Assembly (NCBI GenBank): GCA_019925795.1
Contig: CM034305.1
Coordinates: 67,754,573-67,818,572, forward strand
Direction of reading: 5' to 3'
From: Dendrobium chrysotoxum
Lineage: Eukaryota > Streptophyta > Magnoliopsida > Asparagales > Orchidaceae
DNA length: 64,000 nt
Shown: positions 21,901 through 33,900 of the stretch, piece by piece
How the letters are laid out: every line of letters starts with the position of its first letter
Numbering within the stretch: position 1 is the stretch's first letter
Position numbers and translations under genes: made by a program
The notes under the pieces: model-generated
The model's database searches: none
Seen by the model: only the letters and a program-made list of their open reading frames with translations
Told to the model about the DNA's origin: nothing

Positions 21901-24900
21901 CTTGTGTGATGATAGGTTAGTGGGGTAGTGAGACAGGATGACCTTCAGAGAACTACAAATGACAGTGATGATGGAAAAAATTATAGGATGGATAAAAGTA
22001 AGGAGGAAATCTTAAGATTAGCTAACATTTTCTTAACCAAATTATTTTGGGTTAGCTTAATGAATTCTCGTTTTCAATTCTTTCTTATTGAGTGTTGTTT
22101 GGAGTGTTAAACATATTCTTTTTAAATCATTTTGAAGAACTTTTGTTCATTTTACCGCAGATCTATCTTTTCTTGTTTATAAAGCTCCAAGAATAATTTC
22201 TCTTATCTAATTGGCGTATTTTTTATTATTCATCATGCATGTTTGGACCATTAATTCTATTTTTGAATAATCTTAAGTAAATGATATTCTAAAATTTTGT
22301 TTAATATAATCATTCCTTAATTTGTTATTTTTAATCTTTCCATTTATCCATCTTAACATTCTTATTTATACCAATCTCAGTTTTTCTATCATTAGCTTTT
22401 TACCTCCCAATACTGAATCAATATAACATCATTGACTAAATATATGGTTTTATAAAATATACCTTTTAAGTGCTTATGATATCCTCTCTTCTTATAACAT
22501 TTTAGAAACACTTTTCTACCTTAACCACTAAACTTTAACTCAAAAAGTTATCATCATCATCATCCATATTCCTAATGTTTTGTATAATAGATCCAATATA
22601 CTTAAACTTAACAAATTGCATATCACTTTATCTTCAAATAATATTGAGTGATAATTATTAATATTATTCTCTAAAAGTGGATTTCACTCGTGCAATCTTT
22701 TTTCTACTATTTTTAAGGTCTCAACCTTTTAAATATTTTCTTTGCACTTATTTTAATATATATCTCACTGATTAGCACTGCCATATGCCAAAAATATACA
22801 AAAAGCACCTCACTATAATGATTCTTTTAAGCATCCTTATTATCAATACAAAACGATATGAACTGAATGATGGTCTTTGATGTAATCTTACTTTAATTTA
22901 GAATTCTGTGGCCACTACTTAGTCACTTTCAATACTAATGATTCATTATACATGTCTTAATTAACTTGCAACATTTCGTTGACACATGCTATTCCTCTTT
23001 AATGCACAAGAAACCAATTATCATAATTCTTGATCATTTGTCTTTTCCAAGTCAATAAAAATCATTTGAAGATATGTTCTTTGCTCTCAATACTTCTCTT
23101 TAAATTCTTTTAGAGAACAATTCTTTTCCTTTTAGATTTTTGATGACATCAAAATGATTCTCCTAAGTTGATTTCAATTTTCAAAAAACACTGCCGTTGC
23201 CGGGTCCCAAGTCCTGGATGAGAAAAGTGGAGGGTTGCGTTAAGTAGTCGACAGTCAACGTAAAACTTGTCGAATAATAATGACATGAATCCTTTAAGAA
23301 ATTGTGTTAATGCTAGGGCGTCCTCTGGAAGCGATGCGCTGTATGACCTGAATACAGCGACAAGTGTGCAAGGGCCGCTGCACCGCCGCCCGGGTGCAGT
23401 GTTAAATAGACAAGGGTTCCCACATCAAGGACGGATGTGGGCAAAGAGGCTAGTCCATGAAACTAAAATTAGGATAGGAACTTGGAATATAGGTTCCCTT
23501 ACAGGAAAATTAATGGAATTAATAAATATTATGATTCATAGGAAGATAAATATTCTGTGCATTCATGAAACTAAATGGATTGGAGAGAAGGCTAAGGAGA
23601 TTGATAGTTTAGGATTTAAACTTTGATATTCGGGTAGGAGTCGTACTAGAAATAATATAGACGTGATTTTAGATAAGAGTTTAAAGGATAATGTTATAAA
23701 TATTAGTAGAATTGGAGATACAATTATAGCTTTAAAGATTATTATTGATGCTAAGATTGTTAACATTATAAGTGCTTATGCTCCTCAAGTGGGTTTGGAT
23801 ATGGATTCAAAATTAAAATTTTGGAATGACTTAGAAGAATTAATACAAAAGATACCTCTTGAAAAAAGAGTTTTTATTGGAGGAGATTTAAATGGACATG
23901 TTGGTAGAGAGGTAGATGATTTTAAAAACATTCATGGTGGCCATGAGTTTGGAACGACAAATGAAGGTGGTAAGTCTATATTAGATTTTTGTTTAGCTTA
24001 TGATTTTTTAATTACTAATACCTTATTTAAGAAAAAGAATGAACATCTCATTACTTATAAAAATGGATATAATACAACTCAAATTAATTATTTTCTTATA
24101 AGAAAATTAGATCATTTAGATTGCAAAGATTGTAAAGTTATTCCGAGTGAAAATTTATGTACCGAATATCGTTTATTAGTTTTGGACTTGAAGATAATGG
24201 GGAAGAAAATAAAAAATAAAGTAAAACGATTTTCTAGGATTAGATGGGGGCATTTAAAGAATATTAACAAAAATATTTTTAAGAGTAAGATTTTAGATCT
24301 TAAGATTTTGTCTGTGCATGAGGATGCTAATTTTATGTGGGAAAAAGTGGCTAGTGATATTAAGAATATTGCAAAAGATGTGCTTGGAGTTTCAAAGGGA
24401 AAAGCTCCTGATAGTGAAAATAGTTGGTGGTGGAATCCAAATGTGCAAGAAAAGATTAAAAATAAAAAGATTTGTTATAAAAATTGGTTTAATTGTAAAA
24501 ATTCTAATAATTGAAAATTATATAAAGAGGCACGTAAGGAATCTAAGAAAGCAATATGCGATGCAAAGAGTTTAGCTTTTAATGATTTATATAATAGATT
24601 AGATACTAAGGAGGGAGAAAGATATATGTATAAGTTAGCCAAACAAAGAGATAAGAGTAGTAAGGATTTAGTTTAAGTCAAGTGTATTAAGGATGAAGAT
24701 CAAAAAGTACTTTTTTTAGAAGATAATATTCAACAAAGATGGATGAGATATTTTGCCAAACCTTTTAATGAAGAATGTGAAAATAAAATTGACTGTAGTG
24801 ACCTTAGCACCCTAAATAAAAATAAAGATTTCTGTTTTTATCGACGTATTAGTAAAACCGAAGTTAGAGAGGCTTTAAAGAAAATGAAGGGTGGAAAAGC

Positions 24901-27900
24901 TGTTGGACCTGATGATATTCCATCAATAGAGGTGTGGAAATGCTTAGGAGATGAAGGAATTTCTTGGCTTACTAAACTTTTTAATACTGTTTTGAAGACT
25001 AAAAAGATGCCAGATGAGTGAAGAATGAGTGTGTTAATCCCTATTTTTAAGAATAAAGGTGATGCACAAGATTGTGTGAATTATAGAGGAATTAAGTTAA
25101 TGTGTCATACTTTAAAATTATGGGAACGAGTTATGGTGCATAGGTTGCGGCGTGATACTAATGTTTCTCAAAATCAATTTGGATTCATGCCGGGTAGGTC
25201 TACTATGGAAGCCATACATTTATTAAGAGGTTTGATGGAGAAATATAGAGAGAATAAGGAGGATTTACATATGATATTTATTGGTTTAGAAAAAGCATAT
25301 GATAAAGTTCCAAGAGAAGTGCTATGAAGAGTTCTTGAAAAAAAAGGAGTTAATAACGCTTATGTTCAAATCATTAAAGATATGTATGCAGGAGCTATTA
25401 CTTGTGTTCAAACACAAGATGGTTTGACCAAGTATTTCCCTATTTCGGTTGGATTACATTAAGGATCAGCCTTAAGCCCATATCTTTTTGCTTTAGTCAT
25501 GGATGTTCTCACTAGACATTTGCAAGAGGATGTACCTTGGTGTATGCTTTTTGCTTATGATATTCTTCTTGTTGATAAGACTAGAGAGGGAGTTGAAGGT
25601 AAACTAGAATTGTAGAGGTCAACCTTAGAGTCTAAAGGTTTTCACTTGAGTAGATCTAAAACGGAATATATGGAGTGTAATTTTAGTAATAATGGACCTA
25701 GTGAGGGGATTGTGACTTTGGTCGATCAAGTCATTAATAAGAGTACACGTTTTAGATGTCTTGGATCTATTGTTCAAAGTGATGTTGAAATAGATGGGGA
25801 TATTATCAGCAGAATCCAAGTTGGATGGTTGAAGTGGAGGAATGCATCGGGCTTATTGTGTGATAGAAAAGTACCCCTCAAACTTAAGGGAAAATTCTAT
25901 AAGATGGTGGTGAGACCTGCAATGCTTTATGGTGCCGAATGTTGGCCATTAAAAGAGAAGCATAATTCTAAGTTAAGTGTTGCAGAGATGAGGATGCTCA
26001 GGTGGATGAGTGGCTTTACCCTTAGAGATAGGATACGAAATGAGCATATTCGTGAAAAGGTTGGAGTAGCTCCAGTGGAAGATAAGATTAGAGAGAGTCG
26101 CCTTAGATGGTTTGGTCAGATAAAACGGCGGCCTCCTGATGACCCGGTTAGGAAAGTAGAGGTCTTAGATTTGACTTATGTTAAGAAAGGTGGAGGTAGA
26201 CTTAAAAAGACTTGGTTAGAAAATATTAAAAATGATCTTTCTCTATTAGATGTAAACGAGAATTTGACTTTTAACAGGACACAATGGAGAGAAAGGATTC
26301 ATGTAGCCGACCCCATGCAGTGGGATAAAGGCTTGATGTTGTTGTTGTATGTTACATTACTTGATTATTTTATTTAATTCCTTTATAGTTAAAATGATTT
26401 TGAACATCTTTTGTGTTCTTAAAAAAATATGTATACTAGAATGCTTCTCCAATCATGAAACACCTGTCTTTAAAATGTCATTAAAAATAATTTGTACCTA
26501 AAGTTTTACTTTTTCCTTTAGAGGTATCTTAAGTTCCTTTGGATTAATCCTTAATATACCTCATTAATTTGTTCTCTAGACAATTCTAAGATAATTGTTT
26601 CTTTGGGACTCCTACTTAGGGTTTTTTTGTAATGGCTGTAGTTGTCTATAAAATTATTTGTTTAACTTTTGTGGGAAAAATAGAGATTTTGAAAATTGTC
26701 CGGTATTATAGGCTTTTTGTCTCTAGTGAAAGTCAGCCAATCTATATGTGAAAAGCTTCTTATTTCTAAAAATTAGCAAGTTGTGGCCAAACAGAAGTGT
26801 GACAATGGTTTGTAAAATAAGTTGTGAAAAAATCTATCCCAAATGCACTCTTAATAATTTATCAAAATAACTTTTTAATCTTTTTTTGATGTCTTCATCT
26901 TTAACTAAGATATTGTTATTTTTGCCTCTAATGCATCTAATATGTTCAAATCTTTAAATCTCTTATCTATTGTCTTAGTTAATCTATATATTTTATTTTC
27001 ACTTTTTTATCAGGTCTATTATATAAATCATCAAAATATGCAGTTTTTGTTTTGCTAACGACACTCTTTGTAAGGCTTTTAGCTTTCTTATAATTAATAT
27101 AAGCCAAAATAATTTCTACTTTTTCCCTCTCTTGAAAAGCACCTTTACTTTTCTTAATAACATTATATATGTTCTCAATCAATCACCAAGTTTTCTTGTT
27201 AGTGCTTGATATATTTCTAGACTCTCCTAAAACTTATATTGTACTTTTTTTTAAATGAAACTAACCATCTTATCTATATTTGTTTTTATTAGATCAACTA
27301 AAGATCTAATTTTTTTTCCTTTAGTAATCTATCTTGAAAGATTAATAATTTCTTATTTTTCAAAATTTACCACTTTATTCTATGATAGTTATTTCCTTAT
27401 AATAATACATCCACAATTAATACTTTATATTGTGTGGTCAAACTCTATAGATTCTCACATTACATCAGGAATCCTATCATAGCTATTTTACTAAAACCTA
27501 TATATCCATTTAAGTTTTCTATAATGAACACTCTTTCATCATAATAATTCACTCATCTCTTCCTAAAATTGATTTTTTAATGTTGGTAAAATTAGGAAAC
27601 AATATTTATTTCTATATTGAGCTAAGTTGAAATGAAAGCAAGTAAACTAGGAAGATATGTTTGAGTTAAAAACTCCATGATTTTAGCGGTTGACGCCACT
27701 TTGATTCTTGCTGTCGTTTCTCCTAATTGGCATTATCCACGATAGTTCATCATAGCCATAATCCAGGCCTTTAGAAAATCAATTCCTCAATTCATACTTC
27801 TAGCTGGTTTCCTGCCTATTTCATCCAACACTAATTACCCATGTGTGCTGGTCATATATTAGCTGCTGTACTTGGACTTTGTATTGCCTTATTTGTTTTA

Positions 27901-30900
27901 ATTGGAACATCAATTCATTCTATAGATGTAGCTCGGATTACCTCAGCATTCAATATTATTAATCCCATATAAGAAAGGAGTAAGGGGAGCAATGTAATTT
28001 AATTAGTTCTTATGACAGTATATTTACTGTTTTAGTGTAAATATGTGTAAACATAATGTAAAATGTAAGAGCAATTCCTCTCTCAGAATTTGTATTTTGT
28101 TCATACTATCAAACCGATGGTGTAGGTGATAATCTAATGTCCGGTGGAGATCATGACCTAAAGCGGTGGTTGAGGAACTCTCCCTGTGAAGCACGATTTT
28201 TAGTAATGGCAGCCATGGATGAAATTTTGACCCTATGTATAATGGTTAATCCCTTCGAATCACTCAACATAAGCTAAATGGAATTCAGTTTTGTGAATGC
28301 TTCCAATCTGTCATGCTTGTGATAAGAGGAAGATGGAAGGCCAAATATTTGGCATCAACCAGTAGGCAATCATTCAAAAGATGCACCGAACAATAATTCT
28401 TGGGAAGTGGAGAATTCAATTGTAATGGCTTGGCTAATAAATTCTACATAACCAAAGATTGGAAGAACCAACCTCTTCTATGAAATTGCAAAGAAAATTT
28501 GGGAGGTTGTCCAAGAGATCTACTGTAATTTAGAAAATACAACCCATTTTTTTGAAAATTAGATGTAAAATTAGAAATGCCTGACAATGAAAAAACTTTG
28601 TCACCAAATACTACTAATTGAGTTTTGGTTGGAAATGGATCTATTCTATAAAGTCAAATAGAGTTGTTTCGAGTGATGTAGAAAATACAAAAATATATTG
28701 AAGAAAGAATGGGTGTTTGATTTTTTTTTTTTCAAGAGCTCAGCTCTGCTCTAGATGAAATTTGAGGAAGATTACTTGAAATGAAACATTTTTTGTAATT
28801 CATGTCTTCTTTGTTGATGTAAGGAGAAAAGAAAGCAGATGATGGGTAATGACGATTCGAACACCTAACTTATTAGATATCAAAAGATTGGCACTCACTA
28901 GTTCCAGAACATGCTTGATCCACAATTATGGTTGCCTTCAAGAAGTATGGGGGTCGAAGCTTTCAAATCAAAGAAAAGGTATAGTAGCACTGCCACAATT
29001 CATATCACAACGTGATCAATATTGGGAGATACGTTATAAACTAGAAATTTGAGAGCCTCAAATCCATAAAGGGGTCGAGCTAGACAACTCATATTGACGA
29101 AATAGATATAACTAAGTCTCTATGTTTCACTTTTGAACACATGTAGACACTTTGCCAGCTAGTTAATCAACCAAGAAAAAAGAATGAAGGCGAGGCTCAA
29201 GGCACAAAAAAGTCTATGTTTGCTTGCTTTTGCTCGACATAGTAAAGATGGAAAAACCAACCTCTTTTATAAAATTGGAAAGAAAATTTGGGATTTTGTC
29301 CAAGAGATCTACTGTGATTTAGAAAATACAACCCATTTTTTGTAAATTGGATGTAAAATTAGAAATGCTTGACAACGTAAAAACTTTGTCAGCAAATGCT
29401 GCCAATTGAGTTTTAGTTGGAAATGGGTCTATTCTATAAAGTCAAATAGAGTTGTTTCAAGTGATGAAGAAAATATAGAAATATATTGATGAAAGAATGA
29501 GTGTATGATTTTTTATCCAAGAGTTTAGCTCTGCTCTAGATGAAATTTGAGGAAGAGTATTTGTAATGAAACCTTTTTAGTAATTCATGTCTTCTTTGTT
29601 GATGTAAGGAGAGAAGAAAGTTGATGATGGGTAATGACGGCACTCACTAGTTCCATGACATTCTTGATCCACAACTATGGTTGCCTTCAAGAAGTATGGA
29701 GGTCGAAGCTCTCAAGTCAAAGAAAAAGGTATAGTAGCATGCCACAATTCATATCACAACATGATCAGTGTTGGAAGATATGTTATAAATTAAAAATTTG
29801 AGAGCCTCAAATCCAGAAAGGGGTTGAGCTAGACAACTCATATTGGCAGAATAGATAACTATGTTTTTATGTTTCACTTTTGAACACATGTAGACACTTT
29901 ACCAACTATTTAATCAACCAAAGAAAAAGAATGAAGGCGAGGCTCAAGGCACAAAAAAGTCTATGTTTGCTTGCTTTTGCTCGACATGGTAAAGATTGGA
30001 AGAGCCAACCTCTTCTATGAAATTACAAAGAAAATTTGGGATGTTGTCCAAGAGATCTACTGTGATTTAGAAAATACAACCCACTTTTTTTGAAAATTAG
30101 ATGTAAAATTAGAAATTCCTGACAGCGAAAAAACTGTCACCAAATACTACCAATTTAGTTTTGGTTGGCAATGGATCTATTATATAAAGTCAAAGAGAGT
30201 TGTTGCGTGCGATGTAGAAAATACATAAATATATTGAAGAAAGAATGGGTGTTTGATTTTTTTTTTCCAAGAGCTCAGCTTTGCTCTAGATGAAATTGAG
30301 GAAGATTAATTGAAATGAAACCTTTTTTGTAATTCATATATTCTTTTGGTGATGTAAGGAGAGAAGAAAGTAGATGATGGGTAATGACGAGTCGAACACC
30401 AAACTTATTAGATATCAAAAGATTGGCACTCAATAGTTCTAGGACATGCTTGATCCACAACTATGGTTGCCTTCAAGAAGTATGGAGGTCGAAGTGCTCA
30501 AGTCAAAGAAAAGGTGTAGTAGCACTGCCACAATTCATATCACAACGTGATCAGTGTTGGGAGATATGTTATAAACTAGAAATTTGAGAGCCTCGAATCC
30601 ATAAAGGGGTCAAGCTGGACAACTCGTATTGACAAAATAGATATAACTAAGTTTCTACATTTCACTTTTGAACACATGTAGACACTGCCAACTATTTAAT
30701 CAACCAAAGAAAAAAGAATGAAGGCGAGGCTCAAGGCACAAAAAAGTCTATGTTTGCTTGCTTTTGCTCGACATGGTAAAGATTGGAAGAACCAACCTCT
30801 TCTATGAAATTACAAAGAAAATTTGGGATGTTGTCCAAGAGATCTACTGTGATTTTGAAAATACAACCCACTTTTTTGAAAATTAGATGTAAAATTAGAA

Positions 30901-33900
30901 ATACGAAAAAACTGTCACCAAATACTACCAATTTAGTTTTGGTTGGAAATGGATCTATTATATAAAGTCAAAGAGAGTTGTTGCGGGTGATGTAGAAAAT
31001 ACATAAATATATTGAAGAAAGAATGGGTGTTTGATTTTTTTTTTTTCCAAGAGCTCAGCTTTGCTCTAGATGAAATTGAGGAAGATTAATTGAAATGAAA
31101 CCTTTTCTGTAATTCATATATTCTTTTGTTGATGTAAGGAGAGAAGAAAGTAGATGATGGGTAATGACGAGTCGAACACCAAACTTATTAGATATCAAAA
31201 GATTGGCACTCAATATTTCTAGGACATGCTTGATCCACAACTATGATTGCCTTCAAGAAGTATGGAGGTTGAAGTGCTCAAGTCAAAGAAAAGGTATAGT
31301 AGCACTGCCACAATTCATATCACAACGTGATCAGTGTTGGGAGATATGTTATAAACTAGAAATTTGAGAGCCTCGAATCCATAAAGGGGTCAAGCTGGAC
31401 AACTCATATTGACAAAATAGATATAACTAAGTTTCTACATTTCACTTTTGAACACATGTAGACATTGCCAACTATTTAATCAACCAAAGAAAAAAGAATG
31501 AAGGCGAGGCTCAAGGCACAAAAATGTCTATGTTTGCTTGCTTTTGCTCGACATGGTAAAGATGGAAGAACCAACCTCTTTTATAAAATTGGAAATAAAA
31601 TTTGGGATGTTGTCCAAGAGATCTACTGTGATTTAGAAAATATAACCCAATTTTTGAAAATTAGATGTAAAATTAGAAATGCTTGACAATGTAAAAACTT
31701 TGTCACCAAATACTACCAATTGAGTTTTGGTTGGAAATAGATCTATTCTATAAAGTCAAATAGAGTTGTTTCAAGTGATGAAGAAAATATAGAAATATAT
31801 TGATGAAAGAATGAGCGTATGATTTTTTTTCCAAGAGTTTAGCTCTGCTCTAGATGAAATTTGAGGAAGATTACTTGTAATGAAACTTTTTTTGTAATTC
31901 ATGTCTTCTTTGTTGATGTTAAGGAGAGAAAAAAGTTGATGATGGGTAATGATGAGTCGAACACCAAACTTATTAGATGTTAAAAGATCGGCACTCACTA
32001 GTTCCAGGACATTCTTGATCCACAACTATGGTTGCCTTCAAGAAGTATGGAGGTCGAAGCTCTCAAGTCAAAGAAAAAGTATAGTAGCATTGCCACAATT
32101 CATATCACAACATGATCAGTGTTTGGAAGATATGTTATGAAATTTGAGAGCCTCAAATCTGGAAAGGGGTCGAGCTAGACAACTCATATTGGCGGAATAG
32201 TTAACTTTGTTTTTATGTTTCACTTTTGAACACATGTAGACACTTTACCAACTATTTAATCAACCAAAGAAAAAGAATGAAGGCGAGGCTCAAGGCACAA
32301 AAAAGTCTATGTTTGCTTGCTTTTGCTCGACATGGTAAAGATTGGAAGAACCAACCTCTTCTATGAAATTACAAAGAACATTTGGGATGTTGTCCAAGAG
32401 ATCTACCGTGATTTAGAAAATACAACCCACTTTTTTTGAAAATTAGATGTAAAATTAGAAATACCTGACAACGAAAAAACTTTGTCACCAAATACTACCA
32501 ATTGAGTTTTGGTTGGAAATAGATCTATTATATAAAGTCAAATAGAGTTGTTTCAGGTGATGTAGAAAATACATAAATATATTGAAGAAAGAATGGGTGT
32601 TTGATTTTTTTTTTTCCAAGAGCTTAGCTCTGCTCTAGATGAAATTGAGGAAGATTAATTGAAATGAAACCTTTTTTGTAATTCATATCTTCTTTGTTGA
32701 TGTATGGAGAGAAGAAAATAGATGATGGGTAATGATGAGTCGAACACCAAACTTATTAGATATCAAAAGATCGGCTCTCAATAGTTCCAGGCCATGCTTG
32801 ATCCACAACTATGGTTGCCTTAAAGAGGTATGGAGGTCGAAGTGCTCAAGTCAAAGAAAAGGTATAGTAGCACTGCCACAATTCATATCACAACGTGATT
32901 AGTGTTGGGAGATATGTTATAAACTAGAAATTTGAGAGCCTCGAATCCATAAAGGGGTCGAGCTGGACAACTCGTATAGAAGTAGATATAACTAAGTTTC
33001 TATGTTTCACTTTTGAACACATATAGACACTGCCAAATATTTAATCAACCAAAGAAAAAAGAATGAAGGCGAGGCTCAAGGCACAAAGATGTCTATGTTT
33101 GTTTGCTTTTGCTCGACATGGTAAAGATGGAAGAACCAACCTCTTCTATGAAATTGCAAAGAAAATTTGGGATGTTGTCCAAGAGATCTACCGTGATTTA
33201 GAAAATACAACCCACTTCTTTTGAAAATTAGATGTAAAATTAGAAATATCTGACAACGAAAAAACTTTATCACCAAGTACTATCAGTTGAGTTTTCGTTG
33301 GAAATGGATCTATTCTATAAAGTCAAATAGAGTTGTTTCGAGTGATGTAGAAAATACAAAAATATATTGAAGAAAGAATGGGTGTTTGATTTTTTTTTTT
33401 CCAAGAACTCAGCTCAGCTCTAGATGAAATTTGAGGAAGATTACTTGAAATGAAACATTTTTTGTAATTCATGTCTTCTTTGTAGATGTAAGGAGAGAAG
33501 AAAGTAGATGATGGGTAATGACGAGTCGAACATCAAACTTAATAGATATCAAAAGATCGGCACTCACAAGTTCCAGAATATGCTTCATCCACAACTATGG
33601 TTGCCTTCAAGAAGTGTGGAGGTCGAAGCTCTCAAGTCAAAGAAAAGGTATAGTAGCACTGCCACAATTCATATCACAACGTGATCAATGTTGGGAGATA
33701 CGTTATAAACTAGAAATTTGGGAGCCTCAAATGCATAAAGGGGTCAAGCTAGGCAACTCATATTGACAAAATAGATATAACTAAGTTTATATGTTTCACT
33801 TTTGAACACATGTAGACACTTGCCAACTATTTAATCAACCAAAGAAAAAAGAATGAAGGCGAGGCTCACGGCACAAAAAGTCTATGTTTGCTTGCTTTTG

